Assembly (NCBI GenBank): GCA_964057225.1
Contig: OZ059899.1
Coordinates: forward strand, 18,174,501 to 18,238,500
Direction: 5' to 3'
DNA from: Auanema rhodensis
Lineage: Eukaryota > Nematoda > Chromadorea > Rhabditida > Rhabditidae
Length of the DNA stretch: 64,000 nt
Shown: in pieces, positions 52,272 to 63,391 of the stretch
Numbering within the stretch: position 1 is the stretch's first letter
How the letters are laid out: every line of letters begins with the position of its first letter
Notes under the pieces: generated by a model
The model's input: only the letters and a program-made list of their open reading frames with translations
Told to the model about the DNA's origin: nothing
The model's database searches: none
Translations under genes and position numbers: made by a program

Positions 52272-54383
52272 GTGATGTGCACTTGGTATGTAACTCGCTT
52301 CACGTGAAAGATGAAGAGATGCGGTTTTCAAAATTAGATTCCCCATGTCCATATTAGTCTAAAAACAAATTTTTATTGATATTGGTTCATGGTAACCATG
52401 ACTTTGAAATTTACGTGAACTTTAATTTATGCTAATTAAATGTACACGTGATGTGCACTTGGTATGTAACTTGCTTCACGTGAAAGATAAAGAGATGCGG
52501 TTTTCAAAATTAGATTCCCCATGTCCATATTAGTCTTAAAACAAATTTTTATTGATATTGGTGCATGGTAACCATGACTTTGAAATTTACGTGAACTTTA
52601 ATTTATGCTAATTAAATGTACACGTGATGTGCACTTGGTATGTAACTTGCTTCACGTGAAAGATAAAGAGATGCGGTTTTCAAAATTAGATTCCCCATGT
52701 CCATATTAGTCTTAAAACAAATTTTTATTGATATTGGTGCATGGTAACCATAACTTTGAAATTTACGTGAACTTTAATTTATGCTAATTAAATGTACAAG
52801 TGATGTGCACTTGGTATGTAACTCGCTTCACGGGAAAGATAAAGAGATGAGGTTTTCCCAATTAGATTCCCCATGTCCATATTAGTCTAAAAACAAATTT
52901 TTATCGATATTGGTGCATGGTAACCATGACTTTGAAATTTACGTGAACTTTATTTTATGCTACATAAATGTACACGTGGTGTGCACTCGGTATGTATCTC
53001 GCTTCACGTGAAAGAAAAAGAGATGCTGTTTCCAAAATTAGATTCCCCATGTCCATATTAGTCTAAAAACAGTTTTTTACTGATATTGGTGAATGGTAAC
53101 CATGATTTTGAAATTTACGTGAACTTTAATTTATGCTAATTAAATGTACACATGGTGTGCACTCGGTATGTAACTCGCTTCACGTGAAAGATAAAGAGAT
53201 GCGGTTTTCAAAATTAGATTCCCCATGTCCATATTAGTCTAAAAACAAATTTTTATTGATATTGGTGCATGGTAACCATGACTTTGAATTTTACGTGAAC
53301 TTTAATTTATGCTAATTAAACGTACACGTGGTGTGCACTCGGTATGTAACTCGCTTAACGTGAAAGATAAAGAGATGCGGTTTTCAAAAATAGATTCCCC
53401 ATGTCCATATTAGTCTAAAAACAAGTTTTTATTGATATTGGTGCATGGTAACCATGACTTTGAATTTTACGTGAACTTTAATTTATGCTAATTAAATGTA
53501 CACGTGGTGTGCACTCGGTATGTAACTCGCTTCACGTGAAAGATAAAGAGATGCGGTTTTTAAAATTAGACTCCCCATGTCCATATTAGTCTAAAAACAA
53601 ATTTTTATTGATATTGGTGCATGGTAACCATGACTTTGAAATTTACGTGAACTTTAATTTATGCTAATTAAATGTACACGTGGTGTGCACTCGGTATGTA
53701 ACTCGCTTCACGTGAAAGATAAAGAGATGCGGTTTTTAAAATTAGATTCCCCATGTCCATATTAGTCTGAAAACAATTTTTTACTGATATTGGTGCATGG
53801 TAACCATGACTTTGAAATTTACGTGAACTTTAATTTATGCTAATTAAATGTACACGTGATGTGCACTTGGTATGTAACTTGCTTCACGTGAAAGATAAAG
53901 AGATGCGGTTTTCAAAATTAGATTCCCCATGTCCATATTAGTCTTAAAACAAATTTTTATTGATATTGGTGCATGGTAACCATGACTTTGAAATTTACGT
54001 GAACTTTAATTTATGCTAATTAAATCTACACGCGGTGTGCACTTGGTATGTAACTCGCTTCACGTGAAAGATAAAGAGATGCGGTTTTCAAAATTAGATT
54101 CCCCATGTCCATATTAGTCTAAAAACAAATTTTTATTGATATTGGTTCATGGTAACCATGACTTTGAAATTTACGTGAACTTTAATTTATGCTAATTAAA
54201 TGTACACGTGATGTGCACTTGGTATGTAACTTGCTTCACGTGAAAGATAAAGAGATGCGGTTTTCAAAATTAGATTCCCCATGTCCATATTAGTCTTAAA
54301 ACAAATTTTTATTGATATTGGTGCTTGGTAACCATGACTTTGAAATTTACGTGAACTTTAATTTATGCTAATTAAATGTACAC
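52272..54383 (+). repeat. 12-monomer block, second copy (duplicate of 46992-49103)
   Basis: This copy has the same monomer order and rare markers as the block at 46992. Differences include GATGCTGTTTCC near 53025, CGCTTAACG near 53354, GGTGCTTGG near 54322, and a GATGCGG where the first copy has AAAAGATGCGG at monomer 277. Because the copies are separated by 18 other monomers, simple single-step tandem duplication does not explain them. A 30-monomer duplication followed by replacement of the intervening monomers, or a copy-paste event, would. Confidence 0.82.
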
Positions 54384-57300
54384 GTGATGTGCACTTGGTA
54401 TGTAACTTGCTTCACGTGAAAGATAAAGAGATGCGGTTTTCAAAATTAGATTCCCCATGTCCATATTAGTCTTAAAACAAATTTTTATCGATATTGGTGC
54501 ATGGTAACCATGACTTTGAAATTTACGTGAACTTTATTTTATGCTACATAAATGTACACGTGGTGTGCACTTGGTATGTATCTCGCTTCACGTGAAAGAA
54601 AAAGAGATGCGGTTTCCAAAATTAGATTCCCCATGTCCATATTAGTCTAAAAACAGTTTTTTACTGATATTGGTGAATGGTAACCATGATTTTGAAATTT
54701 ACGTGAACTTTAATTTATGCTAATTAAATGTACACATGGTGTGCACTCGGTATGTAACTCGCTTCACGTGAAAGATAAAGAGATGCGGTTTTCACAATTA
54801 GATTCCCCATGTCCATATTAGTCTAAAAACAAATTTTTATTGATATTGGTGCATGGTAACCATGACTTTGAATTTTACGTGAACTTTAATTTATGCTAAT
54901 TAAACGTACACGTGGTGTGCACTCGGTATGTAACTCGCTTCACGTGAAAGATAAAGAGATGCGGTTTTCAAAAATAGATTCCCCATGTCCATATTAGTCT
55001 AAAAACAAGTTTTTATTGATATTGGTGCATGGTAACCATGACTTTGAATTTTACGTGAACTTTAATTTATGCTAATTAAATGTACACGTGGTGTGCACTC
55101 GGTATGTAACTCGCTTCACGTGAAAGATAAAGAGATGCGGTTATTAAAATTAGACTCCCCATGTCCATATTAGTCTAAAAACAAATTTTTATTGATATTG
55201 GTGCATGGTAACCATGACTTTGAAATCTACGTGAACTTTAATTTATGCTAATTAAATGTACAAGTGATGTGCACTTGGTATGTAACTCGCTTCACGTGAA
55301 AGATAAGGAGATGCGGTTTTCACAATTAGATTCCCCATGTCCATATTAGTCTAAAAACAAATTTTTATTGATATTGGTGCATGGTAACCATGACTTTGAA
55401 ATCTACGTGAACTTTAATTTATGCTAATTAAATGTACACGTGATGTGCACTTGGTATGTAACTCGCTTCACGTGAAAGATAAAGAGATGCCGTTTTCAAA
55501 ATTAGATTCCCCATGTCCATATTAGTCTAAAAACAAATTTTTATTGATATTGGTGCATGGTAACCATGACTTTGAAATTTACGTGAACTTTAATTTATGC
55601 TAATTAAATGTACACGTGGTGTGCACTCCGTATGTAACTCGCTTCACGTGAAAGATAAAGAGATGCGGTTTTTAAAATTAGATTCCCCATGTCCATATTA
55701 GTCTGAAAACAATTTTTTACTGATATTGGTGCATGGTAACCATGACTTTGAAATTTACGTGAACTTTAATTTATGCTAATTAAATGTACAAGTGATGTGC
55801 ACTTGGTATGTAACTCGCTTCACGTGAAAGATAAAGAGATGCAGTTCTCAAAATTAGATTCCCCATGTCCATATTAGTCTAGAAACAAATTTTTATTGAT
55901 ATTGGTGCATGGTAACCATGACTTTGAAATTTACGTGAACTTTAATTTATGCTAATTAAATGTACACGTGATGTGCACTTGGTATGTAACTCGCTTCACG
56001 TGAAAGATAAAGAGATGCAGTTCTCAAAATTAGATTCCCCATGTCCATATTAGTCTAAAAACAAATTTTCACTGATATTGGTGCATGGTAACCATGATTT
56101 TGAAATTTACGTGAACTTTAATTTATGCTAATTAAATGTACACGTGGTGTGCACTCGGTATGTAACTCGCTACACGTGAAAGATAAAGAGATGCGGTTAA
56201 CAAAATTAGATTTCCTATGTCCATATTAGTCTAAAAACAAATTTTTATTGATATTGGTTCATGGTAACCATGACTTTGAAATTTACGTGAACTTTAATTT
56301 ATGCTAATTAAATGTACACGTGATGTGCACTTGGTATGTAACTCGCTTCACGTGAAAGATAAAGAGATGCAGTTCTCAAAATTAGATTCCCCATGTCCAT
56401 ATTAGTCTAAAAACAAATTTTTATTGATATTGGTGCATGGTAACCATGACTTTGAAATTTACGTGAACTTTATTTTATGCTACATAAATGTACACGTGGT
56501 GTGCACTCGGTATATATCTCGCTTCACGTGAAAGATAAAGAGATGCGGTTTCCAAAATTAGATTCCCCATGTCCATATTAGTCTAAAAACATATTTTTAT
56601 CGATATTGGTGCATGGTAACCATGACTTTGAAATTTACGTGAACTTTATTTTATGCTACATAAATGTACACGTGGTGTGCACTCGGTATGTATCTCGCTT
56701 CACGTGAAAGATAAAGAGATGCGGTTTCCAAAATTAGATTCCCCATGTCCATATTAGTCTAAAAACAGTTTTTTACTGATATTGGTGCATGGTAACCATG
56801 ATTTTGAAATTTACGTGAACTTTAATTTATGCTAATTAAATGTACACATGGTGTGCACTCGGTATGTAACTCGCTTCACGTGAAAGATAAAGAGATGCGG
56901 TTTTCGAAATTAGATTCCCCATGTCCATATTAGTCTAAAAACAAATTTTTATTGATATTGGTGCATGGTAACCATGACTTTGAAATTTACGTGAACTTTA
57001 ATTTATGCTAATTAAATGTACACGTGGTGTGCACTCCGTATGTAACTCGCTTCACGTGAAAGATAAAGAGATGCGGTTTTTAAAATTAGATTCCCCATGT
57101 CCATATTAGTCTGAAAACAATTTTTTACTGATATTGGTGCATGGTAACCATGACTTTGAAATTTACGTGAACTTTAATTTATGCTAATTAAATGTACAAG
57201 TGATATGCACTTGGTATGTAACTCGCTTCACGTGAAAGATAAAGAGATGCAGTTCTCAAAATTAGATTCCCCATGTCCATATTAGTCTAGAAACAAATTT

Positions 57301-58959
57301 TTATTGATATTGGTGCATGGTAACCATGACTTTGAAATTTACGTGAACTTTAATTTATGCTAATTAAATGTACACGTGATGTGCACTTGGTATGTAACTC
57401 GCTTCACGTGAAAGATAAAGAGATGCAGTTCTCAAAATTAGATTCCCCATGTCCATATTAGTCTAAAAACAAATTTTTATTGATATTGGTGCATGGTAAC
57501 CATGACTTTGAAATTTACGTGAACTTTAATTTATGCTAATTAAATGTACACGTGATGTGCACTTGGTATGTAACTCGCTTCACGTGAAAGATAAAGAGAT
57601 GCAGTTCTCAAAATTAGATTCCCCATGTCCATATTAGTCTAAAAACAAATTTTTATTGATATTGGTGCATGGTAACCATGACTTTGAAATTTACGTGAAC
57701 TTTAATTTATGCTACATAAATGTACACGTGGTGTACACTCGGTATGTAACTCGCTTCACGTGAAAGATAAAGAGATGCAGTTCTCAAAATTAGATTCCCA
57801 ATGTCCATATTAGTCTAAAAACAAATTTTTATTGATATTGGTGCATGGTAACCATGACTTTGAAATTTACGTGAACTTTATTTTATGCTACATAAATGTA
57901 CACGTGGTGTGCACTCGGTATGTATCTCGCTTCACGTGAAAGATAAAGAGATGCGGTTTTCACAATTAGATTCCCCATGTCCATATTAGTCTAAAAACAA
58001 ATTTTTATTGATATTGGTGCATGGTAACCATGACTTTGAATTTTACGTGAACTTTAATTTATGCTAATTAAATGTACACATGGTGTGCACTCGGTATGTA
58101 ACTCGCTTCACGTGAAAGATAAAGAGATGCGGTTTTCGAAATTAGATTCCCCATGTCCATATTAGTCTAAAAACAAATTTTTATTGATATTGGTGCATGG
58201 TAACCATGATTTTGAAATTTACGTGAACTTTATTTTATGCTACATAAATGTACACGTGGTGTGCACTCGGTATGTATCTCGCTTCACGTGAAAGATAAAG
58301 AGATGCGGTTTCCAAAATTAGATTCCCCATGTCCATATTAGTCTAAAAACAGTTTTTTACTGATATTGGTGCATGGTAACCATGATTTTGAAATTTACGT
58401 GAACTTTAATTTATGCTAATTAAATGTACACATGGTGTGCACTCGGTATGTAACTCGCTTCACGTGAAAGATAAAGAGATGCGGTTTTCGAAATTAGATT
58501 CCCCATGTCCATATTAGTCTAAAAACAAATTTTTATTGATATTGGTGCATGGTAACCATGACTTTGAGATTTACGTGAACTTTAATTTATGCTAATTAAA
58601 TGTACACGTGATGTGCACTTGGTATGTAACTCGCTTCACGTGAAAGATAAAGAGATGCAGTTCTCAAAATTAGATTCCCCATGTCCATATTAGTCTAAAA
58701 ACAAATTTTTATTGATATTGGTGCATGGTAACCATGACTTTGAAATTTACGTGAACTTTAATTTATGCTAATTAAATGTACACGTGATGTGCACTTGGTA
58801 TGTAACTTGCTCCACGTGAAAGATAAAGAGATGCGGTTTTCAAAATTAGATTCCCCATGTCCATATTAGTCTTAAAACAAATTTTTATTGATATTGGTGC
58901 ATGGTAACCATGACTTTGAAATTTACGTGAACTTTAATTTATGCTAATTAAATGTACAC
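54384..58959 (+). repeat. Return of CAGTTCTC/TCTAGAAAC classes; 8-monomer-spaced repeat
   Basis: Monomers 310-335. The chimera with a CAAGTG start and CAGTTCTC/TCTAGAAAC body occurs at 55792 and 57200, each time preceded by a CTCCGTATG/TCTGAAAAC monomer, so 55616-56143 and 57024-57551 are copies 1408 bp apart. Alternative-dyad TATCTCG/GGTTTCC monomers are frequent. These classes are like those at 7.7-35 kb and unlike the immediate left neighbours. Confidence 0.72.
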
Positions 58960-60191
58960 GTGATGTGCACTTGGTATGTAACTCGCTTCACGTGAAAGAT
59001 AAAGAGATGCAGTTCTCAAAATTAGATTCCCCATGTCCATATTAGTCTAAAAACAAATTTTTATTGATATTGGTGCATGGTAACCATGACTTTGAAATTT
59101 ACGTGAACTTTATTTTATGCTACATAAATGTACACGTGGTGTGCACTCGGTATGTATCTCGCTTCACGTGAAAGATAAAGAGATGCGGTTTCCAAAATTA
59201 GATTCCCCATGTCCATATTAGTCTAAAAACAGTTTTTTACTGATATTGGTGCATGGTAACCATGATTTTGAAATTTACGTGAACTTTATTTTATGCTACA
59301 TAAATGTACACGTGGTGTGCACTCGGTATGTATCTCGCTTCACGTGAAAGATAAAGAGATGCGGTTTCCAAAATAAGATTCCCCATGTCCATATTAGTCT
59401 AAAAACAAATTTTTATCGATATTGGTGCATGGTAACCATGACTTTGAAATTTACGTGAACTTTATTTTATGCTACATAAATGTACACGTGGTGTGCACTC
59501 GGTATGTATCTCGCTTCACGTGAAAGATAAAGAGATGCGGTTTCCAAAATTAGATTCCCCATGTCCATATTAGTCTAAAAACAGTTTTTTACTGATATTG
59601 GTGCATGGTAACCATGATTTTGAAATTTACGTGAACTTTAATTTATGCTACATAAATGTACACGTGGTGTGCACTCGGTATGTATCTCGCTTCACGTGAA
59701 AGATAAAGAGATGCGGTTTCCAAAATTAGATTCCCCATGTCCATATTAGTCTAAAAACAGTTTTTTACTGATATTGGTGCATGGTAACCATGACTTTGAA
59801 ATTTACGTGAACTTTAATTTATGCTAATTAAATGTACAAGTGATGTGCACTTGGTATGTAACTCGCTTCACGTGAAAGATAAAGAGATGCAGTTCTCAAA
59901 ATTAGATTCCCCATGTCCATATTAGTCTAGAAACAAATTTTTATTGATATTGGTGCATGGTAACCATGACTTTGAAATTTACGTGAACTTTAATTTATGC
60001 TAATTAAATGTACACGTGATGTGCACTTGGTATGTAACTCGCTTCACGTGAAAGATAAAGAGATGCAGTTCTCAAAATTAGATTCCCCATGTCCATATTA
60101 GTCTAAAAACAAATTTTTATTGATATTGGTGCATGGTAACCATGACTTTGAAATTTACGTGAACTTTAATTTATGCTAATTAAATGTACAC
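58960..60191 (+). repeat. TATCTCG/GGTTTCC run with alternative dyad
   Basis: Monomers 336-342. The order CAGTTCTC, then TATCTCG/GGTTTCC copies with CATAAA ends, resembles monomers 186-189 at 32560-33263, about 26.4 kb away. Monomer 339 has a mixed dyad (A154 with CATAAA). Monomers 341-342 again show the CAAGTG/CAGTTCTC/TCTAGAAAC chimera. Confidence 0.7.
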
Positions 60192-62655
60192 GTGATGTGC
60201 ACTTGGTATGTAACTTGCTTCACGTGAAAGATAAAGAGATGCCGTTTTCAAAAATAGATTCCCCATGTCCATATTAGTCTTAAAACGAATTTTTATTGAT
60301 ATTGGTGCATGGTAACCATGACTTTGAAATTTACGTGAACTTTAATTTATGCTAATTAAATGTACACGTGGTGTGCACCCGGTATGTAACTCGCTTCACG
60401 TGAAAGATAAAGTGATGAGGTTTTCCCAATTAGATTCCCCATGTCCATATTAGTCTAAAAACAAATTTTTATCGATATTGGTGCATGGTAACCATGACTT
60501 TGAAATTTACGTGAACTTTATTTTATGCTACATAAATGTACACGTGGTGTGCACTCGGTATGTATCTCGCTTCACGTGAAAGATAAAGAGATGCGGTTTC
60601 CAAAATTAGATTCCCCATGTCCATATTAGTCTAAAAACAGTTTTTTACTGATATTGGTGCATGGTAACCATGATTTTGAAATTTACGTGAACTTTAATTT
60701 ATGCTAATTAAATGTACACATGGTGTGCACTCGGTATGTAACTCGCTTCACGTGAAAGATAAAGAGATGCGGTTTTCAAAATTAGATTCCCCATGTCCAT
60801 ATTAGTCTAAAAACAAATTTTTATTGATATTGGTGCATGGTAACCATGACTTTGAAATTTACGTGAACTTTAATTTATGCTAATTAAATGTACACGTGAT
60901 GTGCACTTGGTATGTAACTCGCTTCACGTGAAAGATAAAGAGATGCAGTTCTCAAAATTAGATTCCCCATGTCCATATTAGTCTAAAAACAAATTTTTAT
61001 TGATATTGGTGCATGGTAACCATGACTTTGAAATTTACGTGAACTTTAATTTATGCTAATTAAATGTACACGTGATGTGCACTTGGTATGTAACTCGCTT
61101 CACGTGAAAGATAAAGAGATGCGGTTTTCAAAATTAGATTCCTCATGTCCATATTAGTCTTAAAACAAATTTTTATTGATATTGGTGCATGGTAACCATG
61201 ACTTTGAAATTTACGTGAACTTTAATTTATGCTAATTAAATGTACACGTGATGTGCACTTGGTATGTAACTCGCTTCACGTGAAAGATAAAGAGATGCAG
61301 TTCTCAAAATTAGATTCCCCATGTCCATATTAGTCTAAAAACAAATTTTTATTGATATATGTGCATGGTAACCATGACTTTGAAATTTACGTGAACTTCA
61401 ATTTATGCTAATTAAATGTACACGTGATGTGCACTTGGTATGTAACTCGCTTCACGTGAAAGATAAAGAGATGCAGTTCTCAAAATTAGATTCCCCATGT
61501 CCATATTAGTCTAAAAACAAATTTTTATTGATATTGGTGCATGGTAACCATGACTTTGAAATTTACGTGAACTTTAATTTATGCTAATTAAATGTACACG
61601 TGATGTGCACTTGGTATGTAACTTGCTTCACGTGAAAGATAAAGAGATGCGGTTTTCAAAATTAGATTCCCCATGTCCATATTAGTCTTAAAACAAATTT
61701 TTATTGATATTGGTGCATGGTAACCATGACTTTGAAATTTACGTGAACTTTAATTTATGCTAATTAAATGTACACGTGATGTGCACTTGGTATGTAACTT
61801 GCTTCACGTGAAAGATAAAGAGATGCGGTTCTCAAAATTAGATTCCCCATGTCCATATTAGTCTTAAAACAAATTTTTATTGATATTGGTGCAAGGTAAC
61901 CATGACTTTGAAATTTACGTGAACTTTAATTTATGCTAATTAAATGTACACGTGGTGTGCACTCGGTATCTAACTCGCTTCACGTGCAAGATAAAGAGAT
62001 GCGGTTCTCAAAATTAGATTCCCCATGTCCATATTAGTCTTAAAACAAATTTTTATTGATATTGGTGCATGGTAACCATGACTTTGAAATTTACGTGAAC
62101 TTTAATTTATGCTAATTAAATGTACACGTGATTTGCACTTGGTATGTAACTCGCTTCACGTGAACGATAAGGAGATGCGGTTTTCAAAATTAGATTCCCC
62201 ATGTCCATATTAGTCTTAAAACAAATTTTTATTGATATTGGTGCATGGTAACCATGACTTTGAAATTTACGTGAACTTTAATTTATGCTAATTAAATGTA
62301 CACGTGATATGCACTTGGTATGTAACTTGCTTCACGTGAAAGATAAAGAGATGCGGTTTTCAAAATTAGATTCCCCATGTCCATATTAGTCTTAAAACAA
62401 ATTTTTATTGATATTGGTACATGGTAACCATGACTTTGAAATTTACGTGAACTTTAATTTATGCTAATTAAATGTACACGTGGTGTGCACTCGGTATGTA
62501 ACTCGCTTCACTTGAAAGATAAAGAGATGCGGTTTTTAAAATTAGATTCCCCATGTCCATATTAGTCTAAAAACAAATTTTTATTGATATTGGTGCATGG
62601 TAACCATGACTTTGAAATTTACGTGAACTTTAATTTATGCTAATTAAATGAACAC
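60192..62655 (+). repeat. Edge monomers 343-356 with raised private variation
   Basis: These are the last complete copies before the array boundary. Many changes are seen in this stretch only or almost only: AAAGTGATGAGG (near 60410), GATATATGTGC (near 61355), GGTGCAAGG (near 61890), GGTATCTAAC (near 61966), CACGTGCAAG (near 61982), GATTTGCAC (near 62130), GAACGATAAGG (near 62162), GATATGCAC (near 62306), GGTACATGG (near 62418), CACTTGAAAG (near 62510) and AAATGAACAC (near 62646). I see no clear higher-order block here apart from repeated CAGTTCTC and TCTTAAAAC copies. Confidence 0.75.
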
Positions 62656-62688
62656 GTGGTGTGCACTCGGTATGTAACTCGCTTCACG
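62656..62688 (+). repeat. Truncated final 176-bp monomer (33 bases)
   Basis: The first 33 monomer bases are present without change. The sequence stops matching inside TTCACGTGAA, after TTCACG. Nothing of bases 34-176 follows, so the array ends abruptly rather than decaying. Confidence 0.92.
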
Positions 62689-62693
62689 CTTCA
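62680..62693. other. Satellite-satellite junction with CGCTTCA tandem duplication
   Basis: CGCTTCA occurs twice head to tail (62680-62686 and 62687-62693). The first copy belongs to the 176-bp monomer and the second overlaps the start of the 351-bp unit (TCAACATAC from 62691). Only two bases (62689-62690) fit neither satellite's usual sequence. A 7-bp duplication at a join fits template slippage or microhomology-mediated repair. An insertion target-site duplication is less likely, because no element lies between the copies. Confidence 0.7.
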
Positions 62694-62740
62694 ACATACA
62701 CTAATACATCATTTTTTAAACGATCATAACTAATTTTTGT

Positions 62741-62757
62741 ATTGAGCGTTTCTCAAT
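62741..62757. other. Inverted repeat ATTGAG-CGTTT-CTCAAT in the 351-bp unit
   Basis: Six-base perfect arms with a 5-base spacer, repeated in every unit. The spacer is CATTT in unit 2 and the arms are intact. Confidence 0.7.
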
Positions 62758-62848
62758 GTAGTATAGTGCATTCGATGCGGATTTTTAAGCTGCGTCGATC
62801 TGTGTTATCAGATTTGCGCTAGCTTAAAAATGCACCGAGATATCAACT

Positions 62849-62870
62849 GATATAAGTTCACACTTATATC
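62849..62870. other. Inverted repeat GATATAAGT-TCAC-ACTTATATC
   Basis: Unit 1 has 9-bp perfect arms around a 4-base loop. Units 2-4 have T in place of the A at 62850, shortening the perfect arms to TATAAGT/ACTTATA (7 bp). It is the strongest hairpin-like element in the second satellite. Confidence 0.75.
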
Positions 62871-63019
62871 CTCGATTTTCACATTGAAGAATTAATTTCT
62901 TCGTTGAATAACAATGTCCATCGTCTTCGCCTTAAAAAAAAAATCTAAAAACATCTACTTTTTGTGAAATTATTTTGAAATTTTTAGGGAAAATTTTTGT
63001 CAAAATGTTTTTGGAAGCA

Positions 63020-63047
63020 ATGTTGAGTGTACATGGAAACTCAACAT
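63020..63047. other. Inverted repeat spanning the 351-bp unit join
   Basis: ATGTTGAG and CTCAACAT are perfect 8-bp arms around the 12-base TGTACATGGAAA. The element recurs at the joins near 63371 and 63722. At the boundary with the 176-bp array only the right arm, missing its first base, is present. Confidence 0.72.
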
Positions 63048-63391
63048 ACACTAATGCATCATTTTTCAAACGATCATAACTAATTTTTGTATTGAGCATT
63101 TCTCAATGTAGTATAGTGCTTTCGATGCGGATTTTTAAGCTGCGTCGTTCTGTGTTATCAGATTTGCGCTAGCTTAAACATGCACCGAGATATCAACTGT
63201 TATAAGTTCACACTTATATCCTCGATTTTCACCCTGAAGAATTAATTTTTTTGTTGAATAACATTGTCCATCGTCTTCGCCTTTAAAAACAGAATCTAAA
63301 AACATCTACTTTTTGTGAAATTATTTTGAAATTTTTAGGGAAAATTTTTGTCAAAATATTTTTGGAAGCAATGTTGAGTGTACATGGAAAC
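63041..63391 (+). repeat. 351-bp family, unit 2
   Basis: A full unit, nearly the same as unit 3. Differences seen are GAGCATTTC against GAGCGTTTC, AGTGCTTTCG against AGTGCATTCG, and CAAAATATT against CAAAATGTT near the end. Confidence 0.92.

Larger units (their letters stand above)
1..62655 (+). repeat. 176-bp satellite array, 356 tandem monomers
   Basis: Seen: the sequence repeats every 176 bases, always in the same orientation. Taking GTGGTGTGCAC as base 1, monomer starts fall at 1+176n up to 28513, then at 28688+176n up to 62656. This gives 355 monomers of net length 176 and one of 175. The first copy has 59 G/C in 176. Copies differ mainly by substitutions arranged in recurring linked classes. 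No inversion, foreign insertion or transposable element interrupts the array. Because 176 is not a multiple of 3 and each monomer has in-frame stops, no long reading frame can persist. Known: units of 150-180 bp in megabase arrays are typical of eukaryotic centromeric or pericentromeric satellites. Inferred: this is such an array. The family and species are not recognised, and centromere function is not shown by sequence alone. Confidence 0.98.
62691..63040 (+). repeat. 351-bp family, unit 1 (350 bp, boundary copy, most diverged)
   Basis: This unit differs from units 2 and 3 at many sites: TAATACATC, AAAAATGCACC, AACTGATATAAG, CACATTGAAG, TTTCTTCGTTG, ACAATGTCC, and a run of ten A (62934-62943) where the others read TTTAAAAACAG. 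It is one base shorter. Divergence at the edge copy is expected for satellites, because edge units are less often homogenised. Confidence 0.88.

Noticed and set aside
1-62655. CRISPR array
   Set aside because: The whole 176-bp unit repeats without short repeats separated by unique spacers, and no cas genes are present.
1-62655. Protein with tandem repeats
   Set aside because: 176 is not divisible by 3 and every monomer has stops, so no frame is continuous.
62680-62693. Target-site duplication of an inserted transposon
   Set aside because: The two CGCTTCA copies are adjacent, with no element between them and no terminal repeats nearby.
62900-62920. CENP-B box in the 351-bp unit (TTCGTTGAATAACAA in unit 1, and TTCGATGCGG elsewhere)
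   Set aside because: The first matches only the TTCG and central A positions and lacks the CGGG end. The other units read TTTGTTG. The second lacks the required spacing. No full match to the box was seen in either satellite.
62934-62943. Poly-A tail of a retrotransposed sequence
   Set aside because: The A-run is a local variant of TTTAAAAACAG in the 351-bp unit. It lies inside the unit and no element boundary is present.
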